A DNA stretch of 64,000 bases from Ruminococcaceae bacterium UBA5406. GTDB lineage: Bacteria > Bacillota > Clostridia > Oscillospirales > Acutalibacteraceae. The translations under genes and the position numbers were made by a program. The notes below the pieces were generated by a model that searched no databases, was not told where the DNA came from, and saw only the letters and a list, made by a program, of their open reading frames with translations. This document shows, one piece after another, positions 16,704 through 24,209 of the stretch. The first letter of the stretch is position 1. Every line of letters starts with the position of its first letter. The DNA is taken from assembly GCA_002407675.1 (NCBI GenBank), contig DHNW01000015.1, forward strand, positions 1 through 64,000. The letters are read 5' to 3'.

Positions 16704-18197
16704 TTGACGACTGTTGCCATGTACCTTCGAAAATCACGTGCCGAAGAGCTTACCGACACGGTGGATGAAACATTAAAACGGCACAGAAAAACCCTGCTGG
16801 AATTTGCGCAGAAGAATGACCTGACGGTTTCAGAGACTTACGAAGAGGTCGTTTCAGGTGAAAGCCTCTACACCCGTCCCCAAATGCTGAAAATGCTTGC
16901 TGACGTAGAACAGGGAAAATATGACGCAGTGCTCTGCATGGATATTGACCGGCTGGGACGCGGTTCCATGAGCGACCAGGGCGTAATTCTTGAAACGCTG
17001 AAAAATTCCAATACCCAAATCATCACGCCGCGCAAGATATATGATTTAAATAATGATATGGACGAAACCTATTCCGAGTTTGAATCCTTTATGGCACGGC
17101 AGGAACTGAAAGTTATCAAGCACCGGATGCAGCGCGGAATAAAGCGCACCATTGAAGACGGAGGCTATATTGCCAATCCTCCATACGGGTACCGCAGAGC
17201 CTATATGGATAAACGCCCAACATTAGAAATTAACGAAACTGAAGCCAAATTTGTCCGTATGATGTTTGACTTGTACGCTAATCAGGGCTATGGCTGCCAG
17301 AAGATCGCAGATATCGTCAACTCCATGGGGGCAAAACCGCACCGTTCAGAACAGTTTGTCAAAATTTCCGTCATGAAAATCCTGAAGAACCCCACTTATA
17401 CCGGAAAAATTGTCTGGAACCAGAAAACACAAATTCGGAAAGGGAAAAAAGATGATTTTAAAACGAAATATGCCTGTCATCCCCGCAGCGAATGGACCGT
17501 TGTAAATGGAATGCACCAAGCGATTATCAGCGAAAAGCTGTTTGAAAAAACGCAGCGTGCCATATCTTTCCATGCGCATCCGCCGAGCAATACCGGTCAA
17601 GTTAAGAACCCTCTGGCCGGACTTCTTTTTTGCAAACACTGCGGCGGCCTAATGCAAAGGCAGCAAATGCGCCGCGGCGGCTCCCGACTGATGTGTCCAA
17701 AGCGCGGCTGCATGGTTTCCATCTCCCTGCTGCTTGTTGAGGAGACTGTTATTGCTGCGCTGCGCAATAAGCTAAAAAATATCTATCTAGATTCACAGGA
17801 CAGACCGAATCCACAGCAGAGCCCATATAAAGAGGCCATCAAAAGTATTGAAACCGAACGGCAGACAATAGGCCGGCAACTTGACAAATCACATGATTTA
17901 CTGGAACAGGGTATCTACTCGGCAGACGAATTCTTGCAGCGTCAGAAAGCTCTAAATGAAAAGCTCGGCAAGCTGAATTTAGCAAAAAGCCATATCGCTG
18001 AAAAGCAAAAACCACACGACTTAAAAACCCAGTATGAAGCAATTCAAAATGTCTTAAACCTTTATGAAAATTCTTCCCCACAGCGGCAAAACGAATTGCT
18101 GAAATCAGTTATTAGCAAAATTGTTTATACGAAACAGAAAGGTGCAAAGCCGAATGAATTCAAACTTGAGTTCTTCTTTTTGCCATTTTACTTATAG
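16704..18197 (+). CDS. Large serine recombinase (site-specific integrase/excisionase)
   Basis: Cuts and rejoins DNA at att sites through a phosphoserine link. The resolvase-type catalytic domain (about 1-145) has the active Ser in YLRKSRAE (Ser11), the DIDRLGRG motif and the long helix (EFESFMARQELKVIKHRMQRG). A recombinase domain follows (about 155-260: GYIANPPYGYRRA...), then the zinc ribbon (CKHCGG...C..RGC, about 312-338) and a C-terminal coiled coil (about 370-455). The 497-residue length fits SpoIVCA-type enzymes. The start is TTG at 16704, eight bases after AAGGTGA. The stop is five bases before the right att core, and the gene lies inside an element interrupting a host gene. It is therefore the likely enzyme of both insertion and excision. 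Confidence 0.95.
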   Translation: MTTVAMYLRKSRAEELTDTVDETLKRHRKTLLEFAQKNDLTVSETYEEVVSGESLYTRPQMLKMLADVEQGKYDAVLCMDIDRLGRGSMSDQGVILETLKNSNTQIITPRKIYDLNNDMDETYSEFESFMARQELKVIKHRMQRGIKRTIEDGGYIANPPYGYRRAYMDKRPTLEINETEAKFVRMMFDLYANQGYGCQKIADIVNSMGAKPHRSEQFVKISVMKILKNPTYTGKIVWNQKTQIRKGKKDDFKTKYACHPRSEWTVVNGMHQAIISEKLFEKTQRAISFHAHPPSNTGQVKNPLAGLLFCKHCGGLMQRQQMRRGGSRLMCPKRGCMVSISLLLVEETVIAALRNKLKNIYLDSQDRPNPQQSPYKEAIKSIETERQTIGRQLDKSHDLLEQGIYSADEFLQRQKALNEKLGKLNLAKSHIAEKQKPHDLKTQYEAIQNVLNLYENSSPQRQNELLKSVISKIVYTKQKGAKPNEFKLEFFFLPFYL

Positions 18198-18319
18198 GCT
18201 GTATATTCTTTTGAACTGCACGAATCATATACACGCGCAGCATTGATGCAGACTGCTTCTTTAATATTTCCTGAATTTTGATTCGCTTGGCTGGCTGCCT
18301 CGGAGCGATTTCTATCCAT
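18188..18319 (-). CDS. 5' part (39 codons) of the element-interrupted clostridial gene
   Basis: ATG at 18319 has an excellent AGGAGG eight bases upstream. It reads MDRNRSEAASQANQNSGN, then IKEAVCINAARVYDSCSSKEY, where the right att core is reached; in the integrated state four element-encoded codons (TAYK) and TAA follow, giving a 43-residue truncated product. After recombination between the cores the frame continues LEDRRVYF... at 12844 and runs to 12155, for 268 residues. The VYDSC..KEYLEDRRVYF junction has the exact spacing I recall for intact relatives. The gene is too short to be noticed as an ordinary ORF. It overlaps the 3' end of the recombinase on the other strand. Confidence 0.88.
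   Translation of the reverse strand: MDRNRSEAASQANQNSGNIKEAVCINAARVYDSCSSKEYTAYK
18203..18216. repeat. Right attachment core of the serine-recombinase element
   Basis: ATATTCTTTTGAAC, identical to 12845-12858. On its left is element DNA (recombinase stop, then GCTGT); on its right is host-gene DNA beginning TGCACGAATC. It lies within codons 35-39 of the split gene. Confidence 0.88.
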
Positions 18320-18364
18320 AAAATCATCCTCCTAACACGTTCAGTAGAACTTGTTTCTCTATAA

Positions 18365-18391
18365 CATTTTATGGCGTCTCTTTCATTGTGT
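18365..18391 (-). promoter_or_regulatory. Candidate sigma-K-like promoter of the split gene
   Basis: On the minus strand AC, 16 bases, then CATAAAATG resembles the Bacillus sigma-K consensus (AC, 16-17 bases, CATANNNTA) with one mismatch in the last position. It lies about 46 bases upstream of the ATG at 18319. Short consensus matches arise easily by chance, so this is only suggestive of mother-cell expression. Confidence 0.3.
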
Positions 18392-18562
18392 TACAGAATT
18401 CCCTTATGAATAAAATGGATTTTCATTTTAAAATCCGGGAACTCAGCCGCCTAAGAAGATATTCAGGATCCAGAAAAGCCGCCGTCCCGCGAAATGAGAC
18501 AGCGGCAAAATTACAGCGTCTTCCTATGGAAAATTCCAATTGGACAGCAGCCAAAAGGGGAT

Positions 18563-20620
18563 TCACAGCTGATGCGACAGGCGTTCAAACAGTTCATCGT
18601 CCGACAGCTGCTTGCTGGTTGTTGTCTGAAGGGCTATTTTTTTCTGGCTTTTATCCATCAAATACTTTCTTTCCCACGTTACATAATCCGGCGCATCACC
18701 GAAAACACGGTAATATTTTCGCAGGACGTCCATGCAGTACACTGTCAGGCTCAAATTGGTCAGACAGTCATTTCGATAAAAGTTTTTCCATTTTCCATGT
18801 TCGGAAGACCGAAGGGCATCTACGCCAAGCTGAAAAGCCCTCCGGGCACGGTTGGCGCACAGGAACGCTTCTAAATAATTTTTATTCAGGAATTTTTCTA
18901 TGCTGATGCACATTTCCACTGCACCGCTGCAGCCGGAAAAATGGAGAATACCCTGCTGCAAAACAGTATCCGAAAAAAGCTGTCCCTCAGCCGGGGGCAT
19001 TTCTTTTTGGAGTTCCCTTCCCTGCCGGCAAAATTCTCGCCATGCGTCCATCTTTTCCGCACATTTGCCCCGGTACCATTCCACCTGCCGGGGATAGGGA
19101 ACTTTTCCCGTAGCCCAAAGCAGCCGCTCTTCCGGTTCATTTTGCCGGCCCTGGATTAAATGCTCCATCAGGTACCGCGCAGGATACTGGTAAAACTGCT
19201 CCCCGGCCCGCTGATCGGAAAACGGACCGTACTGAACCGGAAGTTCTGAGTATTTTTTGAAATATTCCGCAACCCTCCGGCCTGATTCCGGATAACAGGC
19301 AGAGCAAAAACCGATCCGGTGCTTCTCAATATCAACCGTGCCGTCCGTCCACATTCTGCGGACAAGGTCAAGAAAATAAAGGTGCGGCCGGATATTCCCG
19401 CAGTTGACTATTAGAAATTCTCCGGCACCCGACCTAAATGCCTTTTGCAATTCATTTTTAATCAGTTCCGGAGAATTGGGAAACATAGTCAAATGGTTGG
19501 AAGCCTGAAGGTCATGGAACGTCACATGATAATAGACTCCGTCATGCCGGCTTCTGCCATCCTGCGGTAGAGCGTCAACACGATTGTCCACATTTCCCTG
19601 CCGGCGTGAAACCATTTTCCCATAACCATTGTCGGACCATACCTTGATGATATTCTCAGGGATATCCAGACAGCCTTTTCGGTATAGATCCATGGTTTCC
19701 CCGTACAGGTAGGTGACAAAGACCGGATTTCGGACATATTTGCGGACAATGGCAGCCTGTCTCCGGATAATGGAGCTGATCCGCTCTCCTCTTTTTTCAG
19801 GCGTATTGTATTCCGGTTCCCTCCCCCAAAATGGGCAGTCCCCCTGCCCGCGGAAACCTAAGGCCCAGATAACTTTTTTGTCTTTCTGGTTCCGAACGGC
19901 TTTTTCCCACAAGGCCTCAAAAAGAGGCGCATTTTTATCATAATTGGGTTCCTTGTCAGGATAAACGCTGGAAAACATTTCGGCTCCCAGCGGTTCTGCG
20001 TGGTGATGCGCTATATAAAGGCCCATATCTGAGGCGAGCTGCCGGTTTTCCAGGCTGGTCTTCCCCGTCCCCGGAATCACCATATTTCCGCCGCAGCGCA
20101 GAAGCGTTTCAAAAACGGGCTCCCAGACTTCCCTGCAGTACGGGGAGCGGCCCCAGCCCAGCAGGAGCACCTCATCGTTTACAAACCAGCCCCGGTACCG
20201 AATTCTGGCAGGTTTGGATTCAAACGGTGCTTTGGCAACTTGAATCTCTTTCGCAGGCTGAGGGATCTGTTCTGTCCAGAAAAAAAACGGATGGAAGCCT
20301 AAATAGCATTCACTGATATGCAGCAATCCATAAACTGCTCCCAAATCGTCATTTGACGAAACAAAAAGGGCATTTGTGTCTTCGTCAAAATCAATGCGGT
20401 AACATTCTTCCGGCAGCTTTCCAGTCTGTGAATGGCGCAAAATGATTTCACTGCGTTTTCTAGAACTGTCCTTTGCCGGTTTAAGGGCTGTCCGGATATC
20501 CCTTCCCAAAATTTTTACGGCATTTTTCTGTGGAACTGTTAATTCGTACTCTGCCGTTACAGTTGTGGAACGATTCAATACAAAATATTTCTCCGTATCC
20601 GTACAGCATCCTTCTCTCAT
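18563..20620 (-). CDS. GH115 glycosyl hydrolase (xylan alpha-glucuronidase-like)
   Basis: Predicted to remove (4-O-methyl)glucuronic acid side groups from glucuronoxylan or its oligomers. Motifs typical of GH115 include ISECYLGFHPFFFWTEQ, ARIRYRGWFVNDEVLLLGW, CGGNMVIPGTGKT, ALGFRGQGDCPFW and the WSDNGYGKM...YYHVTFHDLQASNH region. No signal peptide is present, so it should act on imported oligosaccharides. The 685-residue length is short: known GH115 enzymes usually carry a further C-terminal domain important for dimerisation. The gene is the last of a minus-strand run with two sugar permeases and a binding lipoprotein, under the control of a divergent YesM/YesN-type system. Substrate is inferred from family. 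Confidence 0.88.
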   Translation of the reverse strand: MREGCCTDTEKYFVLNRSTTVTAEYELTVPQKNAVKILGRDIRTALKPAKDSSRKRSEIILRHSQTGKLPEECYRIDFDEDTNALFVSSNDDLGAVYGLLHISECYLGFHPFFFWTEQIPQPAKEIQVAKAPFESKPARIRYRGWFVNDEVLLLGWGRSPYCREVWEPVFETLLRCGGNMVIPGTGKTSLENRQLASDMGLYIAHHHAEPLGAEMFSSVYPDKEPNYDKNAPLFEALWEKAVRNQKDKKVIWALGFRGQGDCPFWGREPEYNTPEKRGERISSIIRRQAAIVRKYVRNPVFVTYLYGETMDLYRKGCLDIPENIIKVWSDNGYGKMVSRRQGNVDNRVDALPQDGRSRHDGVYYHVTFHDLQASNHLTMFPNSPELIKNELQKAFRSGAGEFLIVNCGNIRPHLYFLDLVRRMWTDGTVDIEKHRIGFCSACYPESGRRVAEYFKKYSELPVQYGPFSDQRAGEQFYQYPARYLMEHLIQGRQNEPEERLLWATGKVPYPRQVEWYRGKCAEKMDAWREFCRQGRELQKEMPPAEGQLFSDTVLQQGILHFSGCSGAVEMCISIEKFLNKNYLEAFLCANRARRAFQLGVDALRSSEHGKWKNFYRNDCLTNLSLTVYCMDVLRKYYRVFGDAPDYVTWERKYLMDKSQKKIALQTTTSKQLSDDELFERLSHQL

Positions 20621-20741
20621 GTCAATGCCACCTTAAAAACAAATGCTAATCTCAAAACAATAAGGAATCTTACACTTCGGGGATTAGAATATCAAGGTCA
20701 CAAACGCTCGGGGGGTATAAACCGAAGGGCTAAAAGAGAGA

Positions 20742-21605
20742 TTAGTTTTTCATACCGGTTGTCGCGATCCCTTCCACCAGATATTTCTGGAAAATCAGGA
20801 AAATGGCAATGACCGGTATCAAAGAAATAATAGACATGGCGAAAAGCCCACCGTAATTGTTCAGAGAGTTCGGATCCAAAAACAGATTCAGCGCCAGGGA
20901 AACCGTATACAGCTGCGGTTTGCTCATGAACACAAGTGGCTGGAAGAAGTCCTGCCAAATCCAGTAAAATGAGAAAATCGTTGATGTAACAATTGCAGGA
21001 GATGTAAGTGGAAAAATAATTCGGAAGAATATACCAATTCTTGAACAACCGTCAATTTCCGCCGCTTCGTCGAGCTCAATGGGCAATCCTCTGATAAACT
21101 GCATAATCAGGAACACGAAAAATGCCGTTCCAAAGAACCACGGAAGGGCGAGGGAAATCAGCGTATTGATAAGCCCCATTTTTTTAAAAATGATGTACTG
21201 CGGCACAACCATAACCTGCGATGGAATTAACATGGTAATGATGCAGCAGGTAAACCAGAATTTTCTTCCAACAAACTGAATCCGTGCGAATGCGTATGCT
21301 GCCATAACAGAAAATACGACGCAGCCCGCCGTCCCAATCAAATCAACGATCAGAGTATTCAGAATAAATTTTCCAAACGGGATACCGGAAACACCGCTCC
21401 AGCCGCTTTGATAGTTTTTAAGGATATCCCATTCCGTGGGCCAGAGGGAAAAGGTATTCTGGAACATGGTCCGGTTGCTTTTAAATGAGCTCATCAGCAG
21501 CCAAACCAATGGGTAGATCATAATCAGGCCCAATAGGATTGTCAGAAAATGAAATCGGACGGAACGCAGCCTTTTTTTTACACTGGAACTCACTTCAAAT
21601 CTCAC
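20742..21605 (-). CDS. Carbohydrate ABC transporter permease (MalG/UgpE-like)
   Basis: Inner-membrane permease of a CUT1-type sugar importer. Six hydrophobic segments are visible, starting with a helix at about 17-38, and the EAA loop that contacts the ATPase reads ELDEAAEIDGCSRIGIFFRIIFPL (EAA-x3-G at about 196-200). Length 287 is typical. It overlaps the preceding permease gene by four bases and is followed by GH115 after 121 bases. No ATPase is encoded nearby, so a shared MsmX-type ATPase elsewhere is expected, as is common in Firmicutes. Cargo is probably aldouronic oligosaccharides, inferred from GH115. Confidence 0.92.
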   Translation of the reverse strand: MRFEVSSSVKKRLRSVRFHFLTILLGLIMIYPLVWLLMSSFKSNRTMFQNTFSLWPTEWDILKNYQSGWSGVSGIPFGKFILNTLIVDLIGTAGCVVFSVMAAYAFARIQFVGRKFWFTCCIITMLIPSQVMVVPQYIIFKKMGLINTLISLALPWFFGTAFFVFLIMQFIRGLPIELDEAAEIDGCSRIGIFFRIIFPLTSPAIVTSTIFSFYWIWQDFFQPLVFMSKPQLYTVSLALNLFLDPNSLNNYGGLFAMSIISLIPVIAIFLIFQKYLVEGIATTGMKN

Positions 21606-22510
21606 TTCTTTTCATAATATACCCAGCTGTCCTGTGTTTTGAAAAGAACAGCCGTAAAAATACCCATAATCAGGATCAAAATCCATGCCAGCGCACAGCT
21701 ATAGCCCATATCAAAATAGGTAAATGCCCTGCGGTACAGATTCAGAACATAGAACAGCGTGCTGTTCATGGGTCCGCCGTCCGTAATGATGTATCCTTCT
21801 GTAAAGACCTTGAAACCGTTGATAAGCTGTAAAACAAGATTGAAAAAAATAACCGGCGTAATCATTGGAAGCGTAATCTTGCGGAAGATACAGAATGAAC
21901 CCGCGCCGTCGATTCTTGCCGCCTCATAGTAGGTGGCCGGGATCTGCTTCAGTGCCGCCAAAAAAATAAGCATGGAAGAACCAAACTGCCATACTCCAAG
22001 GGAAATGATTGCCCAAATGGCCGTATGCGGATTGCCTAACACCGATACTTTCTGATGGATGCCAAAAGCCCCTAGAAGGCTCATCAGAACCCCGTTGTTT
22101 CCAAAAATCTCTTTCCAGATTATCGACACAGCTATGCTTCCGCCTATGATGGAAGGGATATAATAGACCGCCCGGTAAACGCCAATGCCTTTATGCTTCG
22201 TATTCAGGATCATTGCGACGATAAGCGCAAACGCCAGCCGAAGCGGCACCAAAATAAATGTATAAGAAAAAGTCACTTTCAGCGACTGCCAGAAATCTTT
22301 ATCAGTAAGCATTCTCGAATAGTTTTTCAGCCCAATCCATTTGGGAACATTAAGCATTGTATAATTTGTGAAAGAAAGATAAAGTGACATTACCATTGGA
22401 ACAAGGAACATGAGAAAAAAGCCAATAAGCCATGGGGCAATTAATATATACCCTGTTGCGTTATCTTTGGAGCGTTTTGACTGGAATGCCGTTTTTGTCA
22501 AAGATTTCAC
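21602..22510 (-). CDS. Carbohydrate ABC transporter permease (MalF/UgpA-like)
   Basis: Partner permease of the same CUT1 importer. Starts with a basic cytoplasmic N-terminus (about 1-20), first helix at about 22-44 (YILIAPWLIGFFLMFLVPMV), and the EAA loop YYEAARIDGAGSFCIFRKITLP. Length 302 is normal. It overlaps the next permease start by four bases, giving translational coupling. A hairpin (22531-22577) separates it from the binding-protein gene upstream and may lower permease expression relative to the lipoprotein. Confidence 0.92.
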   Translation of the reverse strand: MKSLTKTAFQSKRSKDNATGYILIAPWLIGFFLMFLVPMVMSLYLSFTNYTMLNVPKWIGLKNYSRMLTDKDFWQSLKVTFSYTFILVPLRLAFALIVAMILNTKHKGIGVYRAVYYIPSIIGGSIAVSIIWKEIFGNNGVLMSLLGAFGIHQKVSVLGNPHTAIWAIISLGVWQFGSSMLIFLAALKQIPATYYEAARIDGAGSFCIFRKITLPMITPVIFFNLVLQLINGFKVFTEGYIITDGGPMNSTLFYVLNLYRRAFTYFDMGYSCALAWILILIMGIFTAVLFKTQDSWVYYEKK

Positions 22511-22530
22511 TTCTTTTCAAAAAATTAAAA

Positions 22531-22577
22531 GCGGACGGTCAGAAAGACTATCGAATTAAGTAAAGTTGGCCGTCCGT
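22531..22577 (-). terminator. Hairpin between binding-protein and permease genes
   Basis: On the minus strand CGGACGG pairs with CCGTCCG around a 31-nt loop and is followed by CTTTTAATTTTTT. Within an importer operon such a hairpin probably acts as a partial terminator or as a stabiliser of the upstream mRNA, giving more binding protein than permease. Confidence 0.55.
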
Positions 22578-22614
22578 TTTATGAAATTTGTATTATTCCG
22601 GTATATCCGATTGA

Positions 22615-23946
22615 TTATGAGTTGCGGCCGAGAACTTCATTGGCCTCTTTCCGGAAATCGGCAGCAGCTTGCTTCGCCGTTTTCTTTCCATAAAGTACGG
22701 CATCTACTTCATTGTTCAAATCCGTCCTGACTTCCGCTGAGCCAGACGGATCGGCAGGAGACACTTTTGAAGAAATCTTTCCTGCTTTATCGACAAATTC
22801 AAACATAGCTTTGCCTTGGGATGTCAGCGAAGAAAGCATCTCGTTTCTGACTTTTGAAGAAATTGGAACACCACGTTCCGCTTTGATTACTTTATTGGCA
22901 TCCAGGTCATTAATAAACCAGTTAATGAATTTCGCACATTCATCTCTATTTTTGGAATTATTGGCCACGGAAAAGAACATGCTTGGTTTCAGGTACATTG
23001 CCTTAACGGTTTTGCTGTTATTCGGCATTACTGCCAGCTTCAGGTTTGGATTCGCTGATTCGACAAGGGACGGGTAATTTGACCAGTCAAACATATATCC
23101 AGCCTCACCCCGTACAACGCAGGTCTGTTCGTTGCCGCGTGCATCTATTTGAGTATACTCGTCTACCGTCGGTTCTGCTTTTGCATCCTGCATCTTTTTA
23201 AACAGGCTCACAAAATCGATAAAATATTGATCATCCGAATAACCCAGCTGCTTGCCGTCCGTCGCATAGAGGGCCTTGCTGTACTGCCTCAGATAATAAT
23301 TAAACATCATATCGGCGGCATTGCTCGGAAGATCGGTCCCGTATCCATATCCACCGGTCTTTTGATGGATCGCAATGGAATTATTGACAAGGTCGTCCCA
23401 TGTCCAGTCGTCGGTTGGTGCCGCAATACCAGCCTTTTTCAGCACTTCCGGATTATAAACCATGCAAGGAGCGTTCTCAGCGATAACAACGGCACACAGC
23501 TTCCCATTAATTTTTCCGCTGTCTACAAGGTTTTGGTCGGCATTGGATAAATCAATGGTGTTGTTGCTGACATAAGAGGACAAATCAGCCAGAGAGCCAT
23601 TTTTTGCAAATTCGCTGATAAACGAATAATCCATCTGCATAATATCCGGTAATTCATCACCCGCTGCTTCTGTAGACAGCTTTTGTTCGTAACTGTCGTA
23701 GCCGGACGGCGTTCCACTGAAACTAACATTTGGGTTCTTTTGATGATACATGTCTAAAAGTTTTTTCGTATATGTATTCCGCGTCTGGGAGCCCCACCAG
23801 GCAATGTTCAGAGTAACAGGAGTATTTCCGACAGCCTCAGAGGCAGACTGAGAGTTTTCGGACGTACTGCTCCCGGAACATCCTGCCATACCGCCGGCAA
23901 GAATGACACCTGCCAGAACAAGTGAACAAAGTCGTTTTGCTTTCAT
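22615..23946 (-). CDS. Sugar-binding lipoprotein of ABC importer
   Basis: Extracytoplasmic solute-binding protein of the CUT1 family. A lipoprotein signal with lipobox AGGMAGC (Cys23) is followed by a Ser-rich linker and the mature domain (TLNIAWWGSQTRNTYTKKLLDMYHQKNP..., DIMQMDY, YNPEVLKKAGI, TWDDLV), all typical of oligosaccharide-binding proteins. Length 443. It is the first gene of the importer-GH115 operon, and its promoter is divergent from the sensor kinase. Likely ligand: (methyl)glucuronylated xylo-oligosaccharides, inferred from the GH115 gene. Confidence 0.93.
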   Translation of the reverse strand: MKAKRLCSLVLAGVILAGGMAGCSGSSTSENSQSASEAVGNTPVTLNIAWWGSQTRNTYTKKLLDMYHQKNPNVSFSGTPSGYDSYEQKLSTEAAGDELPDIMQMDYSFISEFAKNGSLADLSSYVSNNTIDLSNADQNLVDSGKINGKLCAVVIAENAPCMVYNPEVLKKAGIAAPTDDWTWDDLVNNSIAIHQKTGGYGYGTDLPSNAADMMFNYYLRQYSKALYATDGKQLGYSDDQYFIDFVSLFKKMQDAKAEPTVDEYTQIDARGNEQTCVVRGEAGYMFDWSNYPSLVESANPNLKLAVMPNNSKTVKAMYLKPSMFFSVANNSKNRDECAKFINWFINDLDANKVIKAERGVPISSKVRNEMLSSLTSQGKAMFEFVDKAGKISSKVSPADPSGSAEVRTDLNNEVDAVLYGKKTAKQAAADFRKEANEVLGRNS

Positions 23947-23970
23947 TTGTATCCTCTCCTTTATTAAATC

Positions 23971-23998
23971 AATATAAAAAGTATAACGGATGTCTCAA
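23971..23998 (-). promoter_or_regulatory. Promoter of the sugar importer-GH115 operon
   Basis: On the minus strand TTGAGA (23998-23993) and TATATT (23976-23971) are 16 bases apart, 25 bases upstream of the binding-protein start. The short leader and the AraC-type response regulator encoded next door suggest activator control. Confidence 0.5.
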
Positions 23999-24072
23999 AA
24001 AAAAAATATATAATTTTCTTACTTTCGTGTTCAATATTCGGCTATTTTTGCTTAGAGGACTCCTTACTGAAC

Positions 24073-24101
24073 TTGACAAGCATTTTAATCATACCTATTA
24101 T
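24073..24101 (+). promoter_or_regulatory. Promoter of the sensor kinase-response regulator operon
   Basis: TTGACA (24073-24078) and TATTAT (24096-24101) with a 17-base spacer, about 109 bases before the kinase start. It is a strong match, back to back with the importer promoter. Confidence 0.65.
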
Positions 24102-24209
24102 TAAAATGAAAAAGGATTGTTTTTATGCTTTTTATACGAAATCATTTCGCTGAATATGGTTCTGCTGCCTGACCTTCCTAAATCAACCCGATAGCTGGTG
24201 AAAGATATT

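Larger units (their letters stand above)
12845..18216 (+). mobile_element. 5.36-kb skin-like intervening element with large serine recombinase
   Basis: A unit bounded by two direct 14-bp cores; the period from core to core is 5,358 bp. It carries, left to right, a bdhA-like dehydrogenase (-), a DbpA-like helicase (+), a 61-aa ORF (-) and a large serine recombinase (+) that ends 5 bp before the right core, the usual position for an integrase next to its att site. It splits one host gene so that the 39-codon 5' part and the 229-codon 3' part rejoin in frame after excision. The circular junction would contain arms CTGTATATTC and GAATATACAG, a perfect 10-bp dyad around a 10-bp centre, as expected for a serine-integrase attP. 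No phage structural, conjugation or replication genes are present. Boundaries are seen in the sequence; excision is inferred. Confidence 0.88.
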
